Shown here piece after piece: positions 14,801 through 62,900 of a stretch of 64,000 nt of DNA. A program made the position numbers and the translations under genes. Location of the stretch: contig CM082597.2 in assembly GCA_040954595.2 (NCBI GenBank), positions 1,116,001 through 1,180,000 of the forward strand. Reading direction: 5' to 3'. Numbering within the stretch: position 1 is the first letter of the stretch; each line of letters opens with the position of its first letter. The DNA comes from Balanoglossus misakiensis (Eukaryota; Hemichordata). Under the pieces are notes generated by a model, which did no database searches, had not been told where the DNA came from, and worked only from the letters and a program-made list of their open reading frames with translations.

Positions 14801-17800
14801 TCAGACCTCTATTCTGTCAGGAACAATGGACTAATCCTGTTGTTTTCCAGTGGATGGGTGATTCTTTTTGCTGAATTTGAGGTGGTAATGGGGTGAGATC
14901 TATCTGATTAAAATTCGATGAAGAAACATGTCTGTCTCGTTGCTTGAATGTAAAATTCAAAGGAAAAGACAAACACATCTTTACCACTTGCAAATTCATG
15001 TAGCGTAAATTCTCATTAAAGCTTGACCTATCTAACTAAAATTTGGTAAGTGATAATTAAATGAATAATATCATGATTTGATTATACTTGTGAAATTTGC
15101 ATACACATTCAAACTGTTATCAACTTGAAATAACTGATTATCGTTAGTTCATGAAATGAATTGTGTGGTTCTGCAGATTAGTCAAAGTGAAACCACCATA
15201 ATGTGATTGGGTGTACAGCAGAATCTTGCTTGTCAACTGGCCTGACAACATTCGCGATCAGTTCCTATGCAAATTGTTGATCGTGTCTTTGTTAGGTGGC
15301 GAATTCGCATTTTTGACGCCGGTCTGTTAATGGTCATTTCCTGAAAAATGTGTCACTGTTGCATTGGAGAGAAATACCTGTCTGTCTGGTCTGTTAATCC
15401 ATGAAATTCTTCAGTCATGACATATGTTAAAATTGTCGTAGAAGTCAGCTGCAACTTCAGGCTATGTTACACAGAAGAAAAATGCTGAAAAAACAGCAAC
15501 AAACGTTCTGGTGTGTACAAGGCCATTGACATCACTTGTACACAGACTGTCACATATTGTCTGTCGTCAGTATCTATCTAACAATAATGCTGACACACAC
15601 CTGTGTGATTCACAGCGTCCGTGGTTGTGGGTTCGTGTCTGTGTGTGCTGAACCATGATCACCCAAGTCGAATGATTTATGAGAAATCTTTCATCACAAC
15701 AAATGACGGTATGGAAATATCAAGCGGAGACTGTCAACCTCTTCCTCTGAATAACGACATTGCAATGTCCTTCTTTCTAACATATAATTTTGTTTTCAAT
15801 TGTGGCGATGACAGTATAACTTTTACAAGGGAGTTACAAGATGCTTGTCAACTCATGAGGTTAATGTCTCTTCAGAAATTCCGCACGCTGTTTTTCCGCT
15901 ATGATTTATGGCAATGATTCGACCACACGGTTGAGAATAAGCCCTTAGCGGAATTGAACCAAGTCGTATCTGAGATTGCCTAACCACCAATCGGCATGCT
16001 AATGGTAAACAATGCGGTCAAAAATATTCGTATCCTTCAAACTTAAAGCTAAACAGCTTCAGGTTGTTTCTGTGTCGGTGATTTCTGTCTCCTCTCGGCT
16101 GCACTTCCTAAAATCAACCGCCAAACATACGAGGACAACAAAGTGGAATTTAATAGAAGAGAAAATAAAATTCTCATGTTACTCTTTCTTTCAAATGGAT
16201 GAAGTCCAATACTAACACTGGTCCAGACAAGAACCAATACCGCCACTTGTTTTGATTTCTATCCAATCAAAAGCCAAGAACTTTTCCTTGACCGCACGAT
16301 CCTTTAAGAAGATTTGTCCAAAACGGGGAAACCAACACCGAAATTGAGACGTAGGGTTTAATCCGCACCAGGCTTCAACAATGACCATGAGAGCAGATAC
16401 ACGAATAAAACTCATGATCTCATGTACACACAAAATCCAGCTTTGTGAACCGGACCAGGACTGAACAAAAGATTTTCAAAACACTGACTGGTGTTTTCTG
16501 ACTTTCACTGTTTACTCTGGACAAAAAAGCGACAACGTGGACAAGTTGGATCAGCCGCACACGTTGACAGGAGAGTCAATGTGGTGTTGTCAAACAATCC
16601 ACGACCAAAAACCTCTCACGTTTACTAAAAGCTGGTAAAATTGGTCAGATATTTAATTTTGTTGTTGTAAAGATAGTCATGTTTTTGTGAACTTTTAGCC
16701 AGTAGGTGACAAAAATTTAATGCTGAATTCTGGTTTCAAAATCACCAAGTTTGTCAACAGAAATTCTGTTTGTCTAGCTGTAAGTTAGTCGCTTTCACTG
16801 TTGAACCAACAGAGATCCTCTTTTGTGTAAATTCAACGATGTGACAGCCGCCCGACATGTCCATTCACCGCGAAACACGCCATGTTCAACAAATTTGAAG
16901 AATGGAGTCCGGTTTTCACTAAGTCTTTCTTTTTTGTCTTTTCATTCTCAGTGAACCAAAACCGGTGGCATTCTTGCGCCTTTCTTGATTCAGAACAGTC
17001 CACATTCTTTTGAAAGCTGTTCTGTTCTGTTTGGTTTTCTTTTCATTGCGATGGCACTGTTACTTTTCTCTCCCACGAGACAAGCTCAACGTTCTCAAAT
17101 CCATTCTAAATCTCTACAAAGAACACATTTTTTTTCACAACTTTGGAGGACATAGTTTGTCTTCTTTACTATCAACAAATTGTGTATTTTCAATTTAAGT
17201 TGAATTCTCAATTCTTTTAATTTTATGAAACATGTTCACTATAATCTATATAAGGAATACCTTTGCTTTTTTTATCTTTGGAATACGATGTATGTTTTCG
17301 GTCTGTCAGTGTCATACTGTACAACAAGAAAAGAACGCGTGGCTCTGATAATATCGGTATCACTCAATGAACATGTTGTAGACAAACTACAAGCCGATAC
17401 GGTTTGCCGTTACAAGTATATACTGATTGACAATCTTGGCAGTATCAACTCTTTCTATCAATAAACAGTTTGAGCACCAAGTAAAGGCCATGATTGTTAT
17501 ATAAAACTACAGTGCTTATCTTTCCGGGAGATTTCAACATCAATTTATATCAACTTCACGCCCCTCTGCCGTCAACCAGTACTATACTCACAACAGTGAC
17601 GCTGACAGAAAATAAAATAATCTCTGCTGTGATACCGAGTGAAAAATTGTACTGGAAATATATTCTTTAAAATTTGAACCTGATTTCATTAGACCTGTGA
17701 GGTACCCAGTAAAATACACAATATGGATCCGATACTCTTGTATTAATTGGATTTGAGTTGTTCATAATCATCTATATCACGTACAGCTTCCAAACATATG

Positions 17801-20679
17801 CAGAAGGGTCAATGCACATCTGCACATGTCCGGAAACTGAGAATGCCAGCTAAATTAACAATTAGGCTGATTAGATTGAACAATTACCAATGCTTGCTTT
17901 CATTAGAGCAAAGACAACAGTAAGGGCAAGAAGAGGTGACAGGCCCTAAGGCAAAATAAACATTCACAAAAAAACGAGGTGAGAAGTTCACACAGAATGT
18001 TACTTGTATCAAACACGATATTGCATGAATGTGCTAGCCCTTGCTCAATCTGTATTTAAACTTTTCTTGTCAGATGAAAGCTGCTCGATGTCATGGGTCA
18101 GTTGTACTGATAGAATTAGAATCTCCCATGCAATTGAATTAAAGTAATTGCACTAATTCATTTAATAAAATTAGAGTTGTTACTTCTCATTTGGGTTAGC
18201 GCTTGAGTGGTTTTCCAAACTGTTAATTTAGGAATGAACTCAATCATGATGATGAAGTGTATTGGAGGCCGTCGTGGTTAGACCGGCCGACCGATGCAAC
18301 AGTTTATTTCGTGATATTTTTCGTGGTCTCTTGCGTTAATACAGAATAATATGGTGACACTTATAGGGATGATGTAAACAGTTAGACTCTCACAATGAAT
18401 GAAGAGGGCTGATGCTGACACTGGAAACAAAACATCCCTGATTGGGTATTGTTTTCCGGGAGAGATTGTCCCAAATTCATGAATAGCTATCAAGGGATTA
18501 AGCGCCGGAATGAATTCAGGTTGGAACACCTGACATTGTGACAATACGGAACGAAAAAAAGTGGTCTTTGAAGTGGGAACAACGTGATGTGGGTCTCAAC
18601 CAGGGGTCTTTGTTACACATTTTTGTTCATTTCAATTCGCCGTGGAATTGAAAAACGAAATTCCATTCTGCGAAGTCAGATTAAGGAATTAGATTGGCCT
18701 GTCAACTTACTGTATGGTCGGTAAAAATTAAAAGAATATACATTTCATTTCTTTGATTGTTTAAGACCAAACTTATATCTGTCTTTTCATCGTTGTATGT
18801 TTGAGAAACTCTCCAATCAACTTTTGGTGAATAACTTTCACTTCCTTCTTGAAATTTGTATTTTTCTCTCACATTCAAAGTTTAAGTTCTGTTCTTATAT
18901 TCTGGAAGAAATAAATACAGGGAATTTGGAATGAAAAAAAATGTCTAACTTTTTTCTCTCTCAAAAAGTGTGTCTTTGTCAAAAATACTATGGGATCAAA
19001 TAAAAAGTAAAGTGAACAGGGGAATTCTAAATGAATGTTTTACAAAGAGGATAAAAACTTCACTGGACTGTCAACAGCTTTTATTGAGAACATACATGGC
19101 TATCTTGGTTAAGAAATGTCTCCATGGAGAAAGCAAGAGATTTTCTCCTTAATATTGTTGCAGTCAATCACAGTGGAACTAAACTTCTAAAGAAACCACG
19201 AAGTCTCCCAATCATCTTCCAGCCAGTTAAGTTTAACCGATTACAGCGTCGCTATGGAAACTACACGTTCCTGGGACGCGCCCGCGCGCAATGGAACCTG
19301 TGTCGATTTCACCGTGTCGATTTCACCATGTCCATTTCAACGCGCCAGGTTTGATCAAATAGGCAATTCATTAGGAAGAAATGGTAACACTTGTTATGAA
19401 AATATTTTTTATGTGTCCCGTTTTTTGGTCCGCAAACGTGTGATTTATTTACACAGGTCAGAAGTCCCCAGTTTGCGGGAAAGTCAAGTGATCTGGCTAA
19501 ATAAATACACACACAGTCGGCGTTCAGCACACACCGTGGTATATGTTGTGCTACTGATCAATAAAAAGTGCCGGGTGAGAATTTTAAAGCCTATTTGTAA
19601 ATGAAGAATCAATTAGGAAGCAAATCCCTCCCCTTCACGATCAAATACCGACATAAACATGTTATTAAATCAAACGATAAAACTTTTGGGGCGCTTTTCT
19701 TAACGGTAAAGCGCAACTTGTAAGTGCTTGATCGGCGAAAGTGTTAGGTTGTTGACGGCGATGTAGGCGTCTCGCCTGGCGCGGTGATAGAGTATTCGTG
19801 TCTCTGAAGTCTACAATGGCTTGAGCCTTGATTACATCGCATTGTGAATGGAAGGCGTTGAAAAGTTGCAATAGAAAGGAAAATGGCAGCTTGGGGAGTG
19901 TGAACGTGTTCGCTAATCAGTCTAGACATTGGGGTTCTAGTTTTGTAGTCAGTAGTGGCAATTCTGTTAAATCATGGACGTAAAAAGAGACGCGATCAAG
20001 TCGACCGAACAGGATAAACACACAGCAGTTCAAACGGTAGCTGGTCTTGCGATCGCCTTTGCTAATGACCACCAGAAGTCGATCGACCAGTACTACTACG
20101 ACTACCAGATCGGCGTTGTTGACAATCCTGAGGGAGCGACCAACAAACTTTCTAACACTGTTTCCCTAAACCTGGATCGAGTTAGAGTACTACAGCAATT
20201 GTGCAGCGCAGATCGGTACCTCCAGCTGCATCTCAGGTCGTTGATTAGAAAAGCATTAGTAATCAGCCAGCCGTGTGATGTTGGTTATGACCGGAGGAGT
20301 CAAACGTTTACTTGTATTCAGTGATCAGAATTCAATTTACTTTCTCTTCTGAACACAGTCTGAAGTAACTTTCACAAGAGCTGAGGTTGAACTTAGTTTC
20401 GTGAAACAGTTTGATATCGTGTTGGTGTCAGAGAATATATGCCACCGAACACTGCTGACTATGAAAACACTGTAAACACGACTTGTACCGATGAAAGGTC
20501 CAAGTCGATCGTAAAATAACACAACCAACACAAGGACGTTGACTCTAAAACGAAGTCGACATTTTGTAAACAAGACACACGTGCAGACGACGCATACACA
20601 TATGACACTACACATTTACAAGTTCAGACTTACCGTTGAGAAGTAAAAGTATGAGTATGAAGGCGTTTGCTGGTCCCAT
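5395..20679 (-). CDS. Two-Ig-domain, probably GPI-anchored surface protein (3 exons)
   Basis: Spliced minus-strand gene with coding exons 20679-20634, 12667-12266 and 5813-5395 (46+402+419 nt = 288 codons plus TAG). Both introns are GT-AG and phase 1. The protein has a short signal peptide (MGPANAFILILLLLN), a V-set Ig domain (about residues 17-149), a second Ig domain (about 150-258) and a hydrophobic C-terminus (NTFFTLLLTVSVILHHLL) ending at the stop with no cytoplasmic tail. That is the pattern of a GPI-attachment signal. Several N-glycosylation sequons are visible (NQT, NSS, NST, NES). By family it should act in cell-surface recognition or adhesion; no named orthologue is recognised. It lies head to head with the large Ig/FN3 gene, and its second Ig domain resembles that gene's third. 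A tail-less transmembrane form is the alternative to GPI anchoring. Confidence 0.82.
5814..12265 (-). other. Intron 2 of the minus-strand Ig gene
   Basis: 6.45 kb with no supported exon on either strand. It contains AT-rich sequence and the nearly intact TTAA-type miniature element at 11816-11906. An open frame at 10488-10817 has no family signature. I saw no further Ig exon, so the protein appears to have only two Ig domains. Confidence 0.7.
11816..11906. mobile_element. TTAA-type MITE, family A copy 2
   Basis: A 91-bp element with terminal inverted repeats TAACCCTTTCACC and its near-complement GATGAAAGGGTTAA. The right TTAA is intact and the left is changed to CTAA. The body is the reverse complement of the copy at 34349-34441 with few changes. 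TTAA flanks and CCCTTT-type ends are features of piggyBac-like non-autonomous elements; that assignment is inference. Confidence 0.75.
12266..12667 (-). CDS. Minus gene exon 2: V-set Ig domain
   Basis: A 402-nt exon, acceptor TTTCTGCAG, donor CACA|GTAAGT, phase 1 on both sides. It shows the V-set landmarks: first Cys in VLIPCEY, core Trp in YIEWERV, and the tyrosine corner with second Cys in DLADEALYYCKS. The region between Trp and the second Cys is long, as in V domains that contain C' and C'' strands. After the second Cys there is a repetitive stretch (EGASQEGDSQS) in the F-G loop position, where V domains often contact ligand. One sequon (NQT) is near the start. Confidence 0.88.
14036..14121. 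mobile_element. Decayed TTAA-type MITE, family A copy 3
   Basis: The right end GGTGGTGGAAAGGTTAA and internal words ATAGAGGTCCAACTG and AACAATGGATTTGG correspond, in reverse orientation, to the element at 34349-34441. The left terminal repeat is only partly recognisable (TCACCTAAGGACTCCC). Confidence 0.6.
19974..20324 (+). CDS. Possible single-exon 116-aa protein, unknown function
   Basis: A complete ATG-to-TGA frame with good start context (ATCATGG) and an in-frame TAA two codons upstream. I do not recognise the product. It is hydrophilic, with no signal peptide or membrane helix. It has an Asp/Tyr-rich patch (DQYYYDYQIG) and a C-terminal part that looks helical (VRVLQQLC, LQLHLRSLIRKAL). 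Its CpG-containing codons differ from the AT-rich surroundings, which favours real coding, but it lies in the CpG-rich promoter-proximal part of intron 1 of the minus-strand gene, where such composition is expected anyway. It is antisense to that gene and about 1 kb upstream of the plus gene start. No nearby poly(A) signal was found. It could also be an exapted transposon fragment or chance. Confidence 0.35.
   Translation: MDVKRDAIKSTEQDKHTAVQTVAGLAIAFANDHQKSIDQYYYDYQIGVVDNPEGATNKLSNTVSLNLDRVRVLQQLCSADRYLQLHLRSLIRKALVISQPCDVGYDRRSQTFTCIQ
20634..20679 (-). CDS. Minus gene exon 1: start and signal peptide
   Basis: Encodes a Met followed by a short hydrophobic core (FILILLLL), typical of a secretory signal. 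The context is favourable (A at -3, G at +4), and an in-frame TAG lies three codons upstream, so this is the only possible start in the exon. The donor is CAACG|GTAAGT on the minus strand, phase 1, leaving a single G that joins TT of the next exon to form Val. Confidence 0.82.
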
Positions 20680-21282
20680 GATCGTCTATGATCCCCGACG
20701 TCCTAACGGGTTACGTCCAAACTAGGTTTTGAGTCCACATCTGTGCCGCTTCAGTTCTGTATGTACACAAAACTCAACTCCAGGTGGTGCTGTTACTACA
20801 ACATGCGTGGTTGGCATGTGCTGTTGGTCCATTTGCGTCTTGCGCCGCATAGTGGCCAGATTCATAAATTGTAAACGTGAGAAGATGCAAATTTTGACCC
20901 ACGACCTCGGATTATAATCTAATTACCTATGTAAATGAGGGTCAAGTTACTTTATATTCATATTTGGGGGGAAAAACACGCAAAATATTAAATTTTAGCC
21001 ACATTGTGACTTATAACTACTAGTAAGATAAACGGAGGCGTTATTTTCTGGTTTTGGTGGACTGCAAGACTGAAATCGAGCGAATCTCAGAACTACTTTG
21101 GGTCTCCCCCGCGGAAGCACACAGTACTTCTGCAGGTGTGCTTGAATGCGGAAGTGAGCGGTATAAAGCTGAATAGTGGGTATGGAAGCTTGTAATTGAT
21201 CAACAAAAAGCGATCGTACGGGACCAGTGTATTGTACAGACACTTCCGATGATAAGCACTCGCATCACAACATCATAACTAA
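20680..21282. promoter_or_regulatory. Putative bidirectional promoter between two Ig genes
   Basis: 603 bp separate the two divergent start codons, so both 5' UTRs and core promoters must lie here unless upstream non-coding exons exist. The flanking DNA is CpG-richer than the rest of the window. Visible words are a perfect octamer ATGCAAAT (20885-20892), a homeodomain-type TAATTA near 20929 and an AT-rich stretch TTTATATTCATATTT near 20951. None is proved functional. Location and divergent orientation are the main evidence. Confidence 0.6.
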
Positions 21283-57137
<35,855 letters not shown>

Positions 57138-58509
57138 AATGGGTCATATTCTGCTAATTTTGTAAAAATAATGTTTAAAAGTGTATTTTTGGACCGGAAT
57201 ATGTTATCCTCGCTCTCCTGAAAACAATGGAATGACCCATTTCTTATAGTGACTGCTATATATATCTTCCAAGAAGTGAGCAGATTTGAGCCTGTTTCAT
57301 TGAATCCAAAGGGGGAGTTCTAAATGACCCTGTACATCATTTAACAGTATTGACCGGGTCGTACCAATTCTACCAGCATAGGGGTGGTTGGATCTGAGGA
57401 CTTATTTCCTGTTCAACACCTTGCAAAGCAACATTGTCTGCATAGAAAATGACACTACCCAAGTGAAGTATTGTGAAACATCAGCTGCCAAAATCAAGCA
57501 TTGTTGGCAATATTGCAGACAGCAAAAAATTGTGAGAAACAGAAGGCCATTGAGACGGAATGTCTGTATAGTTGTCAAGAACGTAGAGTGACATACTGCT
57601 TCAAAGTACCTGGACTAGCTCTCCTGGAGTAGACTGAGGCAGTAAGATTCACCACAAGGAAGTAATCAAGTCTACAAACAGTTGAAGTTTCTGCCATTGG
57701 ACAACAAGCTATCTAGCTTATGTTCAGTGCAACCATGGCCGTACACAGCTGAGAGGGAAAATGTCCAGGAAACATCAAAACTAAAGACACAATTGTTGCA
57801 TTGCCTGAAGGATGTGGAAACATTGAGTGACACAGATTGACAACTGAATAAATTAAGTCTGGATATAAATTCAGTTGTATTAAAATGATAAAGATGGTAT
57901 CATTAACTATCATTACCAGGGTGAAAAAACTAAGGTTATACAGGGTAAAAAACGAACATTTTAAGCATTTATTTTTGATACAGACTATAGCAACATCTAC
58001 ATGAAGTTCTTTTATTGTACAGTTTGCTAATAACCATGACAACAGCGTATTGTTTTCGGATAATACTTATAACCAAAGTCATACTATGATCTAAACTCGA
58101 AACTTTGTCAAATTACAGTTTTGTGATAGTGTCTGATTTTGTGACAATGGTTGTTAATGTTTTTACTTTTCATAAAGCATTGAAAACACAGATTGGAGAA
58201 TTCACTCACAAAATCAATAAGGGAGAGTGATATTATTTTGATTACAGGGTCTCTGCCATGGTGGTGTTTTACATTTTTATCTTTGTGTATTTACAATACA
58301 CCTCGTAGAAGTTATTCTTTTCATTTAGAGAAGCAGCAAATAAAATTTGCATATTTTAGAAAAAATACGAAAAAAGTAGATTTTGATGTGTATTTTGTGA
58401 TGTCCAGTTTTTCTTTTATGTCTTTCAAATGCAATCATGAAAATTTACTCAAGAACTCAAGATTTGCCGATGTTTCCAACTTGATAGTGAAGTTCTGAAT
58501 AATCTGATA

Positions 58510-58591
58510 GAATCGTTCTTCCCAACTCTAGATGGCGCTCTGATATCCCAAAGAATCGTTCTTCCCACCTCTAGATGGCGCTCTGATATCC
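58510..58591 (+). repeat. 43-bp tandem duplication with CTCF-like core
   Basis: Copies at 58510-58548 and 58553-58591 differ by one base (CCAACTC versus CCACCTC) over 39 bp. Each contains CTCTAGATGGCGCTCTG, which includes AGATGGCGC, an exact fit to the bilaterian CTCF core AGRKGGCGC as I know it. Both copies have the same orientation. Confidence 0.7.
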
Positions 58592-58765
58592 AGAGCATGT
58601 TTTACAATTTACTGAGTTTGTTATTTCCACCTGCAGATAACTGGACGTGTTGTGTAAATACAGTATTATTTTTAACCCCTTTTCAAAGTGACATTTTTAT
58701 TTGCTGTAAAATATTTATTTGTATTCCTAGTATAACTTGTACAGAGGTAGAGGTAGGTTTAGATA

Positions 58766-58771
58766 AATAAA
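58766..58771 (+). terminator. Poly(A) signal AATAAA (candidate)
   Basis: A canonical hexamer followed within about 25 nt by a T-rich stretch (CTTCTTTTCTCAGTTTTG). It competes with the candidate at 59230-59235. Confidence 0.5.
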
Positions 58772-59229
58772 CAGTTTCATGGACTACTTCTTTTCTCAGT
58801 TTTGTTTATGTTGGAAAATTAATGTCAACACCTGATAGCCTACAGCGTTCAATTATACATTGTTACCGCATGTGATTTGTCGAAGGAACAACTTGGATTT
58901 CAAGCACATAATTTTAAAATTTCCATCTTTGTAAATTGTTTCATAAATACAGATATTCAGAGCTGTGTTTTTGGCAAACAGTTTAAAATGTAACAACATT
59001 CACTGTTTAAAAACCAAACATGGTTGGTCGGACAGTCATTTCTATTGTTCAGTTTCATTTTTATATTTTTCAGGAAAACTTTTGGTTCTTTTAAAACGGG
59101 AAATCGAGAGCATTTGTCCAGTTACTCCTTTCACGCTTAATTTGATTCCAAAAAATCTTGATTGTAAATAACATTGTAGTGCCAAGATGGACAAGCTTAT
59201 GTAAGATTTTTTTTTTGAGAGAGAAGAAA

Positions 59230-59235
59230 AATAAA
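59230..59235 (+). terminator. Poly(A) signal AATAAA (candidate)
   Basis: A canonical hexamer with a GT-rich downstream element 20 to 35 nt later. It would give a 3' UTR of about 2.1 kb. Confidence 0.5.
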
Positions 59236-59966
59236 AATGTTTTAAAGTAATGAAGTGTGTGTGTATTTATATTTATACAGGATTTTTTGAAGTGCTAACA
59301 AGATGGGGCTTATTATAATATATAAGTGAGAAAAAATACATTCTTATGTCATATATTATTTGCACTGGGCTTGACCTTTGGTTAGGGTTTCATTTCTACC
59401 TTGCACACAGTTTTGTCTTGCAAGGTTGTTTTCTTACATACCAGAACTTCCTTGAAGTCCCTTGCTGACACACATGTACAATCAAAATTTCCTAGTAAAT
59501 AAAACCCCCCATTAAATTTACAAGTTTCGAGAAAAAATGACAGAAAAATGTTACTTACAGAAGAGGATGTCTGCAGTGGGGCCCTCACACCAGAACCAGA
59601 AAAAGCTTCCTTGATTTTTGTCAAGTCACTTTCCAAGACCAATGGTTGATGAACAATATCTTGGAAAATTCAGTCAATATGGTCATGACCTTCACTTTCA
59701 CTTGGTATGTTGGCCAGGGTTGTTGGACACTGCTCTTGGTAACGAATAGGTCGTTCTTGTCACTGCTTTCAGCCATGATGTTTGTCCGTCAAAGACTGAG
59801 TTTCAAATGATGGAAGTGACACCTCACTGACCATCTGTCAAATGAACTGGCTGATAACTATCCAATCGCAATGTCTCATTCAGCAGGTGTATTTTCTGAA
59901 GCTTGTGATTGGTTGTTGTAATTGAGACGTTGTTTAGCATATTAAGATGTTGTCATTAGCATGTTT

Positions 59967-62900
59967 ACCATCATGGTTTTTGTCGAAAAACCGCGAATTT
60001 TCGAGTTGCCGAATTTCGAGATTTTCGGCCGATTTGAACATTTTTCATGGGTTAACCATCATGGTTTTTGTCGAAAAACCGCGAATTTTCGAGTTGCCGA
60101 ATTTCGAGATTTTCGGCCGATTTGAACATTTTTCATGGGTTAACCATCATGGTTTTTGTCGAAAAACCGCGAATTTTCGAGTTGCCGAATTTCGAGATTT
60201 TCGGCCGATTTGAACATTTTTCATGGGTTAACCATCATGGATTTTGTCGAAAAACCGCGAATTTTCGAGTTGCCGAATTTCGAGATTTTAGGCCGTTTTG
60301 AACATTTTTCATGGGTTAACCATCATGGTTTTTGTCGAAAAACCGCGAATTTTCGAGTTGCCGAATTTCGAGATTTTCGGCCGATTTGAACATTTTTCAT
60401 GGGTTAACCATCATGGTTTTTGTCGAAAAACCGCGAATTTTCGAGTTGCCGAATTTCGAGATTTTCGGCCGATTTGAACATTTTTCATGGGTTAACCATC
60501 ATGGTTTTTGTCGAAAAACCGCGAATTTTCGAGTTGCCGAATTTCGAGATTTTCGGCCGATTTGAACATTTTTCATGGGTTAACCATCAGGGTTTTTGTC
60601 GAAAAACCACGAATTTTCGAGTTGCCGAATTTCGAGATTTTCGGCCGATTTGAACATTTTTCATGGGTTAACCATCATGGTTTTTGTCGAAAAACCGCGA
60701 ATTTTCGAGTTGCCGAATTTCGAGATTTTCGGCCGATTTGAACGTTTTTCATGGGTTAACCATCATGGTTTTTGTCGAAAAACCGCGAATTTTCGAGTTG
60801 CCGAATTTCGAGATTTTCGGCCGATTTGAACATTTTTCATGGGTTAACCATCATGGTTTTTGTCGAAAAACCGCGAATTTTCGAGTTGTCGAATTTCGAG
60901 ATTTTCGGCCGATTTGAACATTTTTCATGGGTTAACCATCATGGTTTTTGTCGAAAAACCGCGAATTTTCGAGTTGCCGAATTTCGAGATTTTCGGCCGA
61001 TTTGAACATTTTTCATGGGTTAACCATCATGGTTTTTGTCGAAAAACCGCGAATTTTCGAGTTGCCGAATTTCGAGATTTTCGGCCGATTTGAACATTTT
61101 TCATGGGTTAACCATCATGGTTTTTGTCGAAAAACCGCGATTTTTCGAGTTGCCGAATTTCGAGATTTTCGGCCGATTTGAACATTTTTCATGGGTTAAC
61201 CATCATGGTTTTTGTCGAAAAACCGCGATTTTTCGAGTTGCCGAATTTCGAGATTTTCGGCCGATTTGAACATTTTTCATGGGTTAACCATCATGGTTTT
61301 TGTCGAAAAACCGCGAATTTTCGAGTTGCCGAATTTCGAGATTTTCGGCCGATTTGAACATTTTTCATGGGTTAACCATCATGGTTTTTGTCGAAAAACC
61401 GCGAATTTTCGAGTTGCCGAATTTCGAGATTTTCGGCCGATTTGAACATTTTTCATGGGTTAACCATCATGGTTTTTGTCGAAAAACCGCGAATTTTCGA
61501 GTTGCCGAATTTCGAGATTTTCGGCCGATTTGAACATTTTTCATGGGTTAACCATCATGGTTTTTGTCGAAAAACCGCGAATTTTCGAGTTGCCGAATTT
61601 CGAGATTTTCGGCCGATTTGAACATTTTTCATGGGTTAACCATCATGGTTTTTGTCGAAAAACCGCGAATTTTCGAGTTGCCGAATTTCGAGATTTTCGG
61701 CCGATTTGAACGTTTTTCATGGGTTAACCATCATGGTTTTTGTCGAAAAACCGCGAATTTTCGAGTTGCCGAATTTCGAGATTTTCGGCCGATTTGAACG
61801 TTTTTCATGGGTTAACCATCATGGTTTTTGTCGAAAAACCGCGAATTTTCGAGTTGCCGAATTTCGAGATTTTCGGCCGATTTGAACGTTTTACATGGGT
61901 TAACCATCATGGTTTTTGTCGAAAAACCGCGAATTTTCGAGTTGCCGAATTTCGAGATTTTCGGCCGATTTGAACGTTTTTCATGGGTTAACCATCATGG
62001 TTTTTGTCGAAAAACCGCGAATTTTCGAGTTGCCGAATTTCGAGATTTTCGGCCGATTTGAACGTTTTTCATGGGTTAACCATCATGGTTTTTGTCGAAA
62101 AACCGCGAATTTTCGAGTTGCCGAATTTCGAGATTTTCGGCCGATTTGAACGTATTTCATGGGTTAACCATCATGGTTTTTGTCGAAAAACCGCGAATTT
62201 TCGAGTTGCCGAATTTCGAGATTTTCGGCCGATTTGAACGTTTTTCATGGGTTAACCATCATGGTTTTTGTCGAAAAACCGCGAATTTTCGAGTTGCCGA
62301 ATTTCGAGATTTTCGGCCGATTTGAACGTTTTTCATGGGTTAACCATCATGGTTTTTGTCGAAAAACCGCGAATTTTCGAGTTGCCGAATTTCGAGATTT
62401 TCGGCCGATTTGAACGTTTTTCATGGGTTAACCATCATGGTTTTTGTCGAAAAACCGCGAATTTTCGAGTTGCCGAATTTCGAGATTTTCGGCCGATTTG
62501 AACGTTTTTCATGGGTTAACCATCATGGTTTTTGTCGAAAAACCGCGAATTTTCGAGTTGCCGAATTTCGAGATTTTCGGCCGATTTGAACGTTTTTCAT
62601 GGGTTAACCATCATGGTTTTTGTCGAAAAACCGCGAATTTTCGAGTTGCCGAATTTCGAGATTTTCGGCCGATTTGAACGTTTTTCATGGGTTAACCATC
62701 ATGGTTTTTGTCGAAAAACCGCGAATTTTCGAGTTGCCGAATTTCGAGATTTTCGGCCGATTTGAACGTTTTTCATGGGTTAACCATCATGGTTTTTGTC
62801 GAAAAACCGCGAATTTTCGAGTTGCCGAATTTCGAGATTTTCGGCCGATTTGAACGTTTTTCATGGGTTAACCATCATGGTTTTTGTCGAAAACCGCGAA

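Larger units (their letters stand above)
12668..20633 (-). other. Intron 1 of the minus-strand Ig gene
   Basis: 8 kb. It holds a decayed family A MITE (about 14036-14121) and, near its promoter-proximal end, a CpG-rich stretch with the 116-codon ORF 19974-20324. Around 19300-19345 are three imperfect copies of a 14-bp motif (TGTCGATTTCACC type). No additional Ig exon was seen between the signal peptide and the V domain. Confidence 0.65.
57138..59966 (+). other. 3' UTR and downstream DNA of the plus gene
   Basis: No open frame of note. AATAAA signals occur at 57847-57852, 58766-58771 and 59230-59235. The last two are followed by T-rich or GT-rich DNA (TGTGTGTGTATTT after the third), the usual downstream element, so the 3' UTR is probably about 1.6 to 2.1 kb. 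A 43-bp tandem duplication with a CTCF-like core lies at 58510-58591. Confidence 0.6.

Noticed and set aside
15621-15917. 98-codon ORF in intron 1 of the minus gene
   Set aside because: Unrecognised, with ordinary composition and no flanking splice or poly(A) signals.
15940-16020. Possible minus-strand tRNA or SINE (GGTTCAATTCC box B-like)
   Set aside because: No convincing A box, acceptor stem or anticodon arm.
18264-18300. tRNA-like head GGCCGTCGTGGTTAGACCGG suggesting a SINE
   Set aside because: No B box, no A-tail and no second copy in the window.
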